Shown: positions 26,537-34,350, counted from the first letter of the stretch. The stretch: 64,000 nt of DNA from Pseudonocardia sp. HH130630-07 (GCF_001698125.1 NZ_CP013854.1:2728001-2792000); one strand, 5' to 3'. The notes: generated by a model not told the origin, from the sequence alone. Program-made: numbers and translations.

Positions 26537-27665
26537 CTCTGACCACCTCGAGCAGTTCCTCCAGCGTCGCCAGGCTGTGCCCGGCCAGCAGATCGTCCAA
26601 GTACGGCAGGGCCGCCACTATTCCGCCCTGGACCGGGGCGTAGCCGTCCTTCCCGGCGTGCGGGTTCACCCAGACCAGCCGGTGGGCGAGCCGCGACAGC
26701 TCCGCCACCCGGGCCCCGAGCAGCTCGGTCCCGCCGCGTTCCCAGCCGTCGGAGAAGATCACGACGACCGCGCGCCGGGCCGCGCCGCGGCGCCCCCAGC
26801 GGTCGACGAACGCGGCCAGCACCTCACCGAGCCTGGTCCCGCCGGACCAGTCCGGGATCGCCTTCCCGGCCGCGCCGAGTGCCCGCTCCGGGTCGCGCTG
26901 GCGCAGCTCCCGGGTGATCCGGGTGAGCCGGGTGCCCAGCGTGAACGCCTCCACCGAGCGGGGTGCGCGGCGGACGAACACGTGCGCGAAGCGCATCAGC
27001 GCGTCGGCGTAGGGCTCCATCGACCCGGAGACGTCGATCAGCAGCACGACCTTGCGCGGTCGCCGGGTGGTGTGCCGGTACCGGATCGCGGCCAGCTCGC
27101 CCTGGTTGCGCATGGCGGTACGCAGGGTGCGCCGCGGGTCCGCGTCGCCACGCCGGTGCGGGCGCCGGCGCCGCGAGACCCGGGTCGGCGGTTCCGGGCG
27201 GAGCAGGGTCATCAACCGGCGCAGGTGCTCGCGCTCGGCGGGGGAGAGCTCGCCGAGGTCACGGCTGCGCAGGACCTCGGTCCCGGTCGCCGCCGCCCTG
27301 ATCTGCGGCCCGCCGTCCTCGTCGCCGGAGCCGGCCCCCTCGCGGCCGGGCAGCAGCGCGGCGAGCCGGGGCGGCGCCGGGGGCCGCTCGTCGGCGTTGG
27401 TGGCGCGGCGGCCCTGCGCGGGTTCGAACCACGCGGGGAAGGCGAGGTCGTAGCGTCCGACGTCGTCCGGGTCGGCGCACAGGGTCAGTCGCCCGGCCCA
27501 GTAGGCCTGGTCCCGGTCGGTGACGTCGAGCACGTCCAGTGCCTGCAGGAACGCGGTCACCCGCTCCTGGGAGACGGGCACCCCGGCGGCGCGGAGCACC
27601 TCGGTGAAGCCGACGAGCCCGGTGAGCAGCTCGTCGGCGGGCCGTGTGGTGGTGGACCCGGCCAC
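26529..27665 (-). CDS. VWA domain (CoxE-like) protein
   Basis: A 378-residue protein. The N-terminal half (ADELLTGLVGFTEVLRAAGV, LQALDVLDVTDRDQAYWAGR) is the CoxE-type helical region. A basic, Pro-rich linker (RVSRRRRPHRRGDADPRRTL) follows. The von Willebrand A domain has the MIDAS motif VVLLIDVSGSMEPYADALMR (DxSxS), with SGGTRLGEVLAAF and IFSDGWERGG completing the metal site. CoxE-type proteins work with a MoxR AAA+ partner to mature the CODH active site. The GTG start at 27665 follows the MoxR stop by 5 nt and has a weak ribosome binding site, suggesting translational coupling. Confidence 0.9.
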   Translation of the reverse strand: MAGSTTTRPADELLTGLVGFTEVLRAAGVPVSQERVTAFLQALDVLDVTDRDQAYWAGRLTLCADPDDVGRYDLAFPAWFEPAQGRRATNADERPPAPPRLAALLPGREGAGSGDEDGGPQIRAAATGTEVLRSRDLGELSPAEREHLRRLMTLLRPEPPTRVSRRRRPHRRGDADPRRTLRTAMRNQGELAAIRYRHTTRRPRKVVLLIDVSGSMEPYADALMRFAHVFVRRAPRSVEAFTLGTRLTRITRELRQRDPERALGAAGKAIPDWSGGTRLGEVLAAFVDRWGRRGAARRAVVVIFSDGWERGGTELLGARVAELSRLAHRLVWVNPHAGKDGYAPVQGGIVAALPYLDDLLAGHSLATLEELLEVVRDA

Positions 27666-27670
27666 GGCGC

Positions 27671-28573
27671 TCAGGAGGCCAGCAGACTGTCGAGCCGGGC
27701 GTGCACCCGGTCGGCGTCCTCCCGGTACTTGAGCACCGCGCCGAGCGTGCGGGCCGCGTTCTCCGGGTCCAGGTGCCGGGCGCCGACGAGATGCAGTGCG
27801 CGCGCCCAGTCCAGGGTCTCCGCGACGCCCGGCGGCTTGATCAGGTCCGCCTGGCGCAGCTTCTGCACCGCCCGCGCGACGGCGGCCGCCAGCCGCTCCG
27901 GCACCTCCGGAAGCCTGCTGTGCAGGATCTCGATCTCCCGCTCGATCGACGGGTGCTCCAGCCACAGGTACAGGCAGCGCCGCTTCAGCGCGTCGTGCAC
28001 CTCGCGGGTCCGGTTCGAGGTGAGGACGACGACCGGTGGCGTCGTGGCCCGCACCTCGCCGATCTCCGGGATCGTGACGGCGTGCTCGGTGAGCACCTCC
28101 AGCAGGAACGCCTCGAACTCGTCGTCGGCCCGGTCGATCTCGTCGACGAGCAGGACCGAGGGGCTGGTGCGCAGCGCGCGCAGGACCGGCCGGTCGAGCA
28201 GGAAGCGCTCGTCGTAGAGCGAGGACTCGACCGCGCCGGCGTCGAGGTCCCCGCCGGTCGCCTCCAGGGTGCGCAGGTGCAGCAGCTGGCGGGGGAAGTC
28301 CCAGTCGTAGAGCGCCTGGCCGGCGTCGATGCCGTCGTGGCACTGCAGCCGGATCAACGGTGCGTCGAGGGTCTGCGCCAGTGCCACGGCGAGTGCCGTC
28401 TTGCCGGTGCCGGGCTCGCCCTCGCAGAACAGCGGGCGGTTCATCTGCATCGCCAGGTACGCGGCCGTGGCCAGGCCGTCGTCGGCGAGGTAGCCGGTGG
28501 CGCGCAACGCCGCCGCCAGCTCGGCCGGGCCGCCCGGCGATCCCGGCACGGCGCCGGGTGCGGAGTCGTTCAC
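27671..28573 (-). CDS. MoxR-family AAA+ ATPase (CoxD-like)
   Basis: A 300-residue AAA+ ATPase. Walker A is CEGEPGTGKTALAVAL, Walker B is VLLVDEIDRADDEFEAFLLE, sensor 1 is VVLTSNRTREVHDALKRRCLY with the Arg finger, and the C-terminal lid follows (KLRQADLIKPPGVAETLDWA). MoxR proteins act as chaperone-like remodelers with a VWA partner, encoded next. The upstream end is uncertain: GTG at 28573 gives the usual family length, while a start at 28612 would add 13 residues. Neither has a strong ribosome binding site. Confidence 0.9.
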   Translation of the reverse strand: MNDSAPGAVPGSPGGPAELAAALRATGYLADDGLATAAYLAMQMNRPLFCEGEPGTGKTALAVALAQTLDAPLIRLQCHDGIDAGQALYDWDFPRQLLHLRTLEATGGDLDAGAVESSLYDERFLLDRPVLRALRTSPSVLLVDEIDRADDEFEAFLLEVLTEHAVTIPEIGEVRATTPPVVVLTSNRTREVHDALKRRCLYLWLEHPSIEREIEILHSRLPEVPERLAAAVARAVQKLRQADLIKPPGVAETLDWARALHLVGARHLDPENAARTLGAVLKYREDADRVHARLDSLLAS

Positions 28574-29043
28574 CGAACCAGCATGCAGGACGAGCGCGGG
28601 GGGCGGCCACATGTGGCCGCGGCGGCGGGTGCCGATCCCTGTACTGACGAACGAGGGGCCCGGAAGGTTCGATGTGCTTCCGAAGCTGAAATATTCACGG
28701 TTACGAGATAGGTCCGTGATGTGACGTCGTTGACCAGCACGTTTAGTGCGGGTGTGATAATGACACGCATGTTACAGTGACTCCGCTCACGCATTCGATG
28801 TTTGACGGATCGAATTCGGCCATTCACCTTTCTCGTCGGCCGGTCCGAACGGAACGGCCAGCAGAACGAGCCAACATCCGGGCCCGCCGCGCCGAACCAC
28901 CCCCGTCCCGCGGCAGTCCGGTCCGTCGAGGAATCGAGAACGGGACGGGGACGAGAGAGACCACATCGCTGGCGTCCCCCAGGCGCCTCTCCCCCCAGGG
29001 CGGTGTGTGCTCGATCGGGCCGGCGCGGTGGGAGCGAATTTCG
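28574..29043. other. Upstream region of the first rpf gene
   Basis: 470 bp between the divergent moxR and rpf genes, unusually AT-rich for this genome around 28690-28830. It holds a possible promoter (TTGACC at 28730, GATAAT at 28756, with a long 20-bp spacer but a TGTG extended -10), an inverted repeat GCAC-GTTTA-GTGC, and a CRP-like site at 28777. The leader would be about 270 nt. The conserved c-di-AMP riboswitch segments often found upstream of rpf genes are not recognisable. Confidence 0.5.
28777..28790. promoter_or_regulatory. CRP-like site upstream of the first rpf gene
   Basis: GTGACTCCGCTCAC has the GTGA-N6-TCAC core of CRP sites, with A and G rather than T and A outside. It lies about 16-20 bp after the possible -10. 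In M. tuberculosis the rpfA gene is a reported CRP target, which makes this a sensible candidate. Confidence 0.45.
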
Positions 29044-29607
29044 ATGTCTCAGGGACTCAAGGGCCGACGCCTCCTGCGTGCAGCTGCGGCCGGCCTCGTC
29101 GCGGTCGGCGCGACGGCCGCGATGGCCGGTACCGCCTCCGCTGCCCCGGACGGCGTCTGGGACCAGCTCGCGCAGTGCGAGAGCGGCGGCGACTGGTCGA
29201 TCAACACGGGCAACGGCTACCACGGCGGGCTGCAGTTCTCGCCGTCCACCTGGCGTGCCTACGGCGGTTCCGGGTCGGCGGCGAACGCCAGCCGCTCGGA
29301 GCAGATCGCCGTGGCCGAGAAGGTGCTGGCGGCGCAGGGCTGGAACGCCTGGCCGTCCTGCTCGAAGAAGCTGGGTATCACCGGCCACTCGGCGGACACC
29401 GGCAAGCGGGTCAAGGCCTCCGCCCCCGCGCAGGAGTCCGCCGCGCCGAAGAAGCAGTCCTCCGGCGGCGGCTACACCGTGCGCTCGGGTGACACCCTCG
29501 GCAAGATCGCCTCGGCGCACGGCACCTCGGTCTCCGAGCTCGCCTCGCGCAACGGCATCGCGAACGTGAACGCGATCGGCGTCGGCCAGGTCCTGCAGAC
29601 CGGCTGA
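29044..29607 (+). CDS. rpf: Resuscitation-promoting factor with LysM domain
   Basis: A 187-residue secreted muralytic enzyme. A signal peptide covers about residues 1-35 (basic SQGLKGRRLLR, hydrophobic AAAAGLVAVGATAAMAGTAS, AxA-type cleavage). The Rpf domain follows: GVWDQLAQCESGGDWSINTG with the catalytic Glu, NGYHGGLQFSPSTW, EQIAVAEKVLAAQGWNAWPSC with the disulfide Cys pair. A Ser/Lys-rich linker leads to a C-terminal LysM (YTVRSGDTLGKIASAHGTSV) that binds peptidoglycan. Rpf proteins cleave glycan strands and help dormant cells resume growth. The ATG at 29044 has GGGAGCG about 8 nt upstream. It is a paralogue of the gene at 33674. Confidence 0.94.
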   Translation: MSQGLKGRRLLRAAAAGLVAVGATAAMAGTASAAPDGVWDQLAQCESGGDWSINTGNGYHGGLQFSPSTWRAYGGSGSAANASRSEQIAVAEKVLAAQGWNAWPSCSKKLGITGHSADTGKRVKASAPAQESAAPKKQSSGGGYTVRSGDTLGKIASAHGTSVSELASRNGIANVNAIGVGQVLQTG

Positions 29608-29614
29608 TCCTCCC

Positions 29615-29643
29615 TCCGGCCCGGGCCGCCATCCGGGGCCGGA
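29615..29643. terminator. Hairpin between rpf and moaE
   Basis: TCCGGCCC pairs with GGGCCGGA around a 13-nt loop in the 100-bp gap between the convergent genes. There is no T-run. It may serve both directions. Confidence 0.45.
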
Positions 29644-29707
29644 ACGGATCGGGGCGCGCGGTGTTCCCCAGCACCCGCCCCGGCGCGACGACGGCCCGGC
29701 GGGTGGG

Positions 29708-30139
29708 TCAGGCAGAATTGACCCACTCGTCGGTGCCGTCGGCGAAGCGCTGGTGCTTCCAGACCGGGAGCAGCCGTTTCACCTCGTCGACGAGCTCGGC
29801 GCAGACGGCGAACGCCTCGCCCCGGTGCTCGGCGGCCACGGCGCAGGCCAGCGCGACCTCGCCGATCTCCAGCGGCCCCACCCGGTGCCCGACGGCGAGC
29901 GCCCGCACCCCGGGGGTGCCGGCCGCGACCCGCTCGGCGACCTCGGCCACGATCCGCTCCGCGGTGGGGTGCGCGCTGTACTCCAGGCCCCGCACCGAGC
30001 GCCCGCCGTCGTGGTCGCGCACCACACCGGCGAAGGTGACCACCGCACCCGCCGCGGGATGCTCGACGAGCCGGGCGTGCTCGTCGACGTCGAGCGGTTC
30101 CGGGCCGACCGTCGCCCGCCGGACCTCGGCGCCGGTCAC
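29708..30139 (-). CDS. moaE: Molybdopterin synthase catalytic subunit
   Basis: A 143-residue large subunit of molybdopterin synthase (EC 2.8.1.12), which converts cPMP to molybdopterin with sulfur from MoaD. The order VTFAGVVRDHDGGRSVRGLE, EYSAHPTAERI, ALAVGHRVGPLEIGEVALAC, ALVDEVKRLLPVWKHQRFAD is diagnostic; the last Lys residues lie in the active site. The GTG at 30139 overlaps the mog stop by GTGA. No moaD lies in the window. Confidence 0.95.
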   Translation of the reverse strand: MTGAEVRRATVGPEPLDVDEHARLVEHPAAGAVVTFAGVVRDHDGGRSVRGLEYSAHPTAERIVAEVAERVAAGTPGVRALAVGHRVGPLEIGEVALACAVAAEHRGEAFAVCAELVDEVKRLLPVWKHQRFADGTDEWVNSA

Positions 30140-30615
30140 CGGTGGTCACCCCCGCGGAGCTGGTCGACGGCGTGGTCGAGCACCCGGTCGAGCACCGCGA
30201 GGCCGTCGCGGACCCCGCCCGGTGACCCGGGCAGGTTGACGATCAGCGTCCGCCCGGCGACCCCGGCCAGGCCGCGGGAGAGCACCGCGGTGGGGACGGC
30301 GTCCTCGCCGGCCCGGCGCACGGCGTCGGCGAGCCCGGGGACCTCGTGGGTCAGTACCGCCCGGGTCTGCTCCGGTGTCGCGTCGGTGGGGGAGATGCCG
30401 GTCCCTCCGGTGGTCAGCACGACGTCGACCCCCGCGGCCACGGCGTCACGCAGCGCGGCGCCGACCGGCTCGCCGTCGGTGACGACGACGGGATCGGGCG
30501 TCTCGTAGCCGCGTTCGCGCAGCCAGGCGGTGATGATCGGCCCGCCCCGGTCCTCGTAGACCCCGGTCGCGGCGCGGGTGGACGCGGTGACGACGCGGGC
30601 ATCGCGCCCGCTCAC
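30136..30615 (-). CDS. mog: Molybdopterin adenylyltransferase (MogA/MoaB type)
   Basis: A 159-residue enzyme that adenylylates molybdopterin before molybdate insertion (EC 2.7.7.75). It has VVLTTGGTGISPTDATPE and the downstream NLPGSPGGVRDGL, the two conserved loops of the family. GGAGG lies 8 nt before the GTG at 30615. It overlaps both moaC and moaE by GTGA, so moaC-mog-moaE form one coupled operon. Confidence 0.93.
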   Translation of the reverse strand: MSGRDARVVTASTRAATGVYEDRGGPIITAWLRERGYETPDPVVVTDGEPVGAALRDAVAAGVDVVLTTGGTGISPTDATPEQTRAVLTHEVPGLADAVRRAGEDAVPTAVLSRGLAGVAGRTLIVNLPGSPGGVRDGLAVLDRVLDHAVDQLRGGDHR

Positions 30616-31115
30616 GACCGGTCCTCCGGGCGGGTCCAGGTGCCGGTCTTCCCGCCGTCCTTGCGCTCGACCCGCACGGCGTCCAGCACCGCGGCCGGGT
30701 CGACCGCCTTGATCATGTCGTGCAGGGTCAGGCCCGCGACGGCCACGGCGGTGAGCGCCTCCATCTCGACGCCGGTGCGGTCGGTGGTCCGCACCTCGGC
30801 CCGCAGGGTGACCGAGCCCGCCGTGTCGCCGGGGCCGGTGGCCGGCTCCAGGTCGACCGTCACGCCGCTGATCGCGATCGGGTGGCACAGCGGGACCAGG
30901 TCCGGCGTCCGCTTGGCGCCCATGATCCCGGCGATCCGGGCGGTGGCCAGCGCGTCGCCCTTGGGCAGGCCGTCGGTCTGCAGCAACCGGACGACCTCGG
31001 CGGTCGTGTGCACCACCCCGGTCGCGACGGCGGACCGGCGCCCCGGCTGCTTGTCGGAGACGTCGACCATGCGGGCCGCGCCCGCCTCGTCGACGTGGCT
31101 CAGCTCGGTACTCAC
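30612..31115 (-). CDS. moaC: Cyclic pyranopterin monophosphate synthase
   Basis: A 167-residue enzyme that converts the MoaA product to cPMP (EC 4.6.1.17). Conserved sections are AARMVDVSDK near the N-terminus, KGDALATARIAGIMGAKRTP, LVPLCHPIAISGV and GVEMEALTAVAVAGLTLHDM, with the catalytic Lys and His residues. The GTG at 31115 has no ribosome binding site but a TATAGG box 9 nt upstream, so it may be leaderless. It is the first gene of moaC-mog-moaE. Confidence 0.95.
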   Translation of the reverse strand: MSTELSHVDEAGAARMVDVSDKQPGRRSAVATGVVHTTAEVVRLLQTDGLPKGDALATARIAGIMGAKRTPDLVPLCHPIAISGVTVDLEPATGPGDTAGSVTLRAEVRTTDRTGVEMEALTAVAVAGLTLHDMIKAVDPAAVLDAVRVERKDGGKTGTWTRPEDRS

Positions 31116-31124
31116 CCGGTCGAC

Positions 31125-31130
31125 CCTATA
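31125..31130 (-). promoter_or_regulatory. Candidate -10 box of moaC (leaderless)
   Basis: TATAGG on the minus strand ends 9 nt before the moaC GTG, and no Shine-Dalgarno sequence lies between. Confidence 0.45.
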
Positions 31131-31186
31131 CGGCGCCGACGTTCCCGCAGGCCGGGCGCACGGGCCACCCTGATGGGGGAGGTTGC

Positions 31187-31202
31187 TGTGATCTATAACA
31201 CG
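31187..31202. promoter_or_regulatory. Degenerate CRP-like site left of the IS pair
   Basis: TGTGATCTATAACACG has one perfect TGTGA half and a degenerate ACACG half with 6-bp spacing. It lies upstream of moaC and, before the IS insertions, would have been about 330 bp upstream of the second rpf gene. Confidence 0.3.
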
Positions 31203-31368
31203 TTTGTGCAACCGAACACAGAGTTTCCACTGCCGTATCCGGTTCGTGATCGGGGCTAATGACCAGGGATAACGCATTGAGGTGTTCTCAGTAGTGGTGG
31301 TCGTTCCGCTGCGACACGCCGAGGGAGTGGAGATGTCTAGGACATGGGGCAGGGCCCCGGTAGAGCAG

Positions 31369-31535
31369 TGAGCCTTTTTCAACCTGCCGTTCCGGCAGCT
31401 CAGGGGCCTGGTTGTGTGGGTGCAGACGCCGAGCTGGCGAGCCGGTGACCTGTGCAGCTGTGGTCAGAGCAGTTGCGCTGCAACCTTCGCGATCTCCTGA
31501 CGCAGAAGCTCGCTGGTCAGGTTGAAAAAGGCTCA
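31369..31535. mobile_element. 167-bp MITE nested in IS element A
   Basis: Perfect 18-bp terminal inverted repeats, TGAGCCTTTTTCAACCTG and its complement, bound a 167-bp sequence with no reading frame of its own. Removing it restores collinearity between the leaders of elements A and B (130 bp each). Its first ten bases resemble the end of element B (TGAGCCTTTC), which suggests mobilisation by a related transposase. Confidence 0.85.
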
Positions 31536-31574
31536 GTTGGTCGACCAAGATCAACGAACTCTCCGAGGCCCCGC

Positions 31575-32405
31575 ATGTCCGATCCTGTCACCTACACCGC
31601 TGTCCTCCCGATCGGGGAGCACACCGTGGCCTACCTGGCTCGGCTTCTGGCCGCTCAACGCTGTCGCCGCGGTACCCGCCCCCGGCGGCGGGCGTTGACC
31701 CCGTTCGCCCAGGCAGTGCTGGTGATCCGCTGGTTCTGCGACGCCACCCGGGTCCGGCACCTGGCCCGCGACAACGCGATCAGTACCGCGACCACCTATC
31801 GCTACCTGCACGAAGGCATCGACGTCCTCGCCAGCGCCGCACCCGGGCTGCACGGTGCCCTGCTCGCCGCCCGCCTCGCCGGACACACCCACGTTCACCT
31901 GGACGGCACCCTGATCGCCACCGACCGCTGCCGCGCGCTCGGCCCCACCGCGGGGGTCGACCTGTGGTGGTCGGGTAAACACCACCGCCACGGCGGGAAC
32001 GTCCAGGTCGTGTCCGCCCCGGATGGATGGCCGCTATGGACATCCCCGGGAAGACCCGGGCGCGAACACGACGTGACCTGTGCCCGAGCCCACCCCGGTC
32101 TGCTCGAAGACCTCGATCACTGGATCGATGATGACCACGCCGCGCTGGGCGATCTCGGCTACGAAGGTGAGGCCCACCGACTCACCGTGCCGATCAAACC
32201 CATCCCCGCCGGCGGCCGAACAGTCGATCAGCGCACCGTCAACAGCCTGCACTCAGCCACCCGAGCACTCGCCGAACGAGCAAACGCCCTGCTCAAGACC
32301 ACCTTCGCAACGCTACAGCGAGTCACCCTCTGTCCCTGGCGCACCGGCGCGATCACCGCCGCCGCGCTCGTGTTACTCCACACCGAATACGACCGCACAA
32401 CATGA
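31575..32405 (+). CDS. IS5-superfamily transposase (element A)
   Basis: A 276-residue DDE transposase. MSDPVTYTAVLPIGEHTVAY starts the protein; a helix-turn-helix region follows (FCDATRVRHLARDNAISTAT). The DDE domain has VHLDGTLIATD (first Asp), GREHDVTCARAHPG and LGDLGYEGEAHRL (second Asp), and ERANALLKTTFATL (Glu). The C-terminal TGAITAAALVLLHTEYDRTT is shared with the element B copy. By eye about two thirds of residues are identical between the two. All catalytic residues look intact, so it may be active, although its leader is interrupted by a MITE. Confidence 0.93.
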   Translation: MSDPVTYTAVLPIGEHTVAYLARLLAAQRCRRGTRPRRRALTPFAQAVLVIRWFCDATRVRHLARDNAISTATTYRYLHEGIDVLASAAPGLHGALLAARLAGHTHVHLDGTLIATDRCRALGPTAGVDLWWSGKHHRHGGNVQVVSAPDGWPLWTSPGRPGREHDVTCARAHPGLLEDLDHWIDDDHAALGDLGYEGEAHRLTVPIKPIPAGGRTVDQRTVNSLHSATRALAERANALLKTTFATLQRVTLCPWRTGAITAAALVLLHTEYDRTT

Positions 32406-32431
32406 TCACCACGCTACTGAGAACACCTCAT

Positions 32432-33420
32432 TGAGCCTTTCCCAGTAGGTGCTGGTTGATCATGTGGTTCGGTCGTGCTCGACGTGGAGGAGAACGAGCG
32501 CGGCGGCGGTGATCGCGCCGATCCGCCAGGGGCAGAAGCTGACCCGACGCAGCGCCTTGAAGGTGGTCTTGAGCAGGGAGTTCCCGCGTTCGGCCACAGC
32601 CCTGACGGCGGAGTGCAGCGTGTTGACGGTGCGCTTGTCCACCGACAGCCCACCGCCGGTGGGGGTCTTGAACGGGCAGGTCAGGCGGGTGTTCTCACCG
32701 TCGTAGCCGAGGTCGGCGAGCACGACGTGGGTGTCGTCGGTCCAGTCCTCGATCGCGTCGAGCAGGCCGGGGTGGCCGCGGGCGCAGGTGGTGTCGTGCT
32801 CGCGGCCCGGGCGCACCGGGGATGTCCACAACGGCCACCCGTCAGGCGCGGTGAGGACCTGAACGTTCCCGCCGTGGACGTGGTGCTTGCCCGACCACCA
32901 CAGATCCACTCCCGGGGTCGGTCCGGGAGTGCGGGAGCGGTCAGTGTGGATCACGGTGCCGTCGAGGTGAACGTGGGTGTGCCCGGCGGTGCGGGCCGCG
33001 AGCAGCGCGCCGGGCAGTCCAGGCGCGGCGGCGGCCAGGACGTCGATGCCTTCGTGCAGGTAGCGGTAGGTACTCGACAGGCTCAGCTGGTTGTCGGCGG
33101 CGAGTTGAGCGACCCGGGTGGCGTCGAGGAACCAGCGCAGCACCAGCACCGCGTGGCGGTCACAGTCCAGCGCCCGGCGCCCGCGCCGGGTCCCGCGCCG
33201 GAGGCGTTCCTCGGCCAACAGCCGCGACAACATGGACGCGGTGGGCTCCCCGATCGGGAGCACGGCGGTGTAGGTGACAGGATCGGGCACGCGGGACCTC
33301 GGTGGTGAGTCGATCTTTGAGCGGACCGACCTCTTCTACCGGGGTCCCGCACCCTCGTTGAGCACCTCCACGCCCCCGGCGTGTCGCCGCCAGCCGCTCC
33401 CCACTACTGGGAAAGGCTCA
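32432..33420 (-). mobile_element. IS element B (IS5-superfamily, IS112/ISL2-like), 989 bp
   Basis: Inverted ends TGAGCCTTTCCCAGTAG at 32432 and its complement ending at 33420 enclose one 276-residue transposase on the minus strand. It lies tail-to-tail with element A and carries no passenger gene. Confidence 0.88.
32460..33290 (-). CDS. IS5-superfamily transposase (element B)
   Basis: A 276-residue paralogue of the element A transposase, same length. It starts MPDPVTYTAVLPIGEPTASM from GTG at 33290. The catalytic triad is VHLDGTVIHTD (Asp), LADLGYDGENTRL (Asp) and ERGNSLLKTTFKAL (Glu). HTH-type sequence is FLDATRVAQLAADNQLSLSS. The leader of 130 bp is uninterrupted, unlike that of element A. 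The frame is intact. Confidence 0.93.
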   Translation of the reverse strand: MPDPVTYTAVLPIGEPTASMLSRLLAEERLRRGTRRGRRALDCDRHAVLVLRWFLDATRVAQLAADNQLSLSSTYRYLHEGIDVLAAAAPGLPGALLAARTAGHTHVHLDGTVIHTDRSRTPGPTPGVDLWWSGKHHVHGGNVQVLTAPDGWPLWTSPVRPGREHDTTCARGHPGLLDAIEDWTDDTHVVLADLGYDGENTRLTCPFKTPTGGGLSVDKRTVNTLHSAVRAVAERGNSLLKTTFKALRRVSFCPWRIGAITAAALVLLHVEHDRTT

Positions 33421-33673
33421 TTGTTCGATCTTGATAGGCGCGGCGGGGGCGCCGACGCGCCGTGTCGCAGCCGACTTCCGCGCCGTCCGGACGTGACCTA
33501 CTTTCGATCGCAGCCCGGCCGACTCCCCCATTGCGGACGGGCTCCGGTGCCGCAGCGCTCCCTGTCCGGCGGCCACCGGCCCCCGAGGTACCCGTGGGAC
33601 AGGGCCGACCGCCGAGCGGTTCGGTGGCCAACTCCCCGGCCGCCATCGGAATGCGCCGCGCGGGAGACCTGTC

Positions 33674-34270
33674 ATGGCTCGATACCGAGGCAAGCACCGC
33701 AAACCCAGTACCACCGGCCGGGCCATCGCCCGCACCGCCGTCGCCGGCGCCGTCCTCGGCGCCCCGATGCTCGCGGTCGTCCCGGCCAACGCCGCCACGG
33801 ACTCCACCTGGGACGAGCTGGCCCAGTGCGAGAGCACCGGGAACTGGTCGGCGAACACCGGCAACGGCTACCACGGTGGGCTGCAGTTCAGCCCCACCAC
33901 CTGGCAGGCCTTCGGTGGCGGCGACTACGCGTCGTCGGCGCACCAGGCCAGCCGCACCGAGCAGATCGCCGTCGCCGAGAAGGTGCTGGCCGAGCAGGGC
34001 TGGAACGCCTGGCCGTCGTGCTCGAAGAAGACCGGTGCCTCCGGCTCCGCCACGCCGCGCACCGTCGAGCGCGACGCCGGGGCCCAGGCCCCGGAGCGGA
34101 CCAAGCTGAGCGCTCCCGCGTCCGGCGGCACGTACACCGTGAAGTCCGGCGACACGCTCGGCCGGATCGCCGCCGCGCAGGGCGCCGGCAACTGGAAGGA
34201 CCTGCTCGCGAAGAACCCCGGTCTGAACGGCGGGCAGCTCATCCACCCGGGTCAGGTCCTGAACCTCTGA
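33674..34270 (+). CDS. rpf: Resuscitation-promoting factor with LysM domain, second paralogue
   Basis: A 198-residue secreted muralytic protein. Signal peptide about residues 1-40 (MARYRGKHRKPSTTGRAIAR, then TAVAGAVLGAPMLAVVPANA). The Rpf domain has STWDELAQCESTGNWSANTG with the catalytic Glu, NGYHGGLQFSPTTW, EQIAVAEKVLAEQGWNAWPSC. The C-terminal LysM is YTVKSGDTLGRIAAAQGAGN and ends QLIHPGQVLNL. GGAGACCTGTC precedes the ATG at 33674. It resembles the rpf at 29044 but has a longer linker. Its upstream region is interrupted 253 bp away by the IS pair. Confidence 0.94.
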   Translation: MARYRGKHRKPSTTGRAIARTAVAGAVLGAPMLAVVPANAATDSTWDELAQCESTGNWSANTGNGYHGGLQFSPTTWQAFGGGDYASSAHQASRTEQIAVAEKVLAEQGWNAWPSCSKKTGASGSATPRTVERDAGAQAPERTKLSAPASGGTYTVKSGDTLGRIAAAQGAGNWKDLLAKNPGLNGGQLIHPGQVLNL

Positions 34271-34295
34271 CCGCCGGCCCGGCAGGGCTCCCGCA

Positions 34296-34336
34296 CGTGT
34301 GCCCCGGATCCGTTCCCAGCGGAACCGGGGCACACG
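34296..34336. terminator. Strong hairpin between the second rpf and mocA
   Basis: CGTGTGCCCCGG pairs perfectly with CCGGGGCACACG, and an inner TCCG/CGGA pair extends the stem. It lies between convergent genes and probably ends both. Confidence 0.75.
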
Positions 34337-34350
34337 CGTGTGCGGGTGGC

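Larger units (their letters stand above)
31278..32430 (+). mobile_element. IS element A (IS5-superfamily, IS112/ISL2-like), 1153 bp with nested MITE
   Basis: The ends are inverted: TGAGGTGTTCTCAGTAG at 31278 and its complement at 32414-32430. The element encodes one 276-residue transposase. Without the nested 167-bp insertion it would be 986 bp, close to the 989 bp of element B. No clear target duplication is visible. It abuts element B with a single base between them. Confidence 0.85.

Noticed and set aside
28613..29043. c-di-AMP (ydaO) riboswitch upstream of rpf
   Set aside because: Such riboswitches are frequent before actinobacterial rpf genes, but the conserved GTCAGCTAACC-type and GGGTGAATC-type blocks are not present here or before the second rpf.
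31278..33420. Composite transposon formed by the two IS elements
   Set aside because: The elements abut with only one base between them, so there is no passenger segment.
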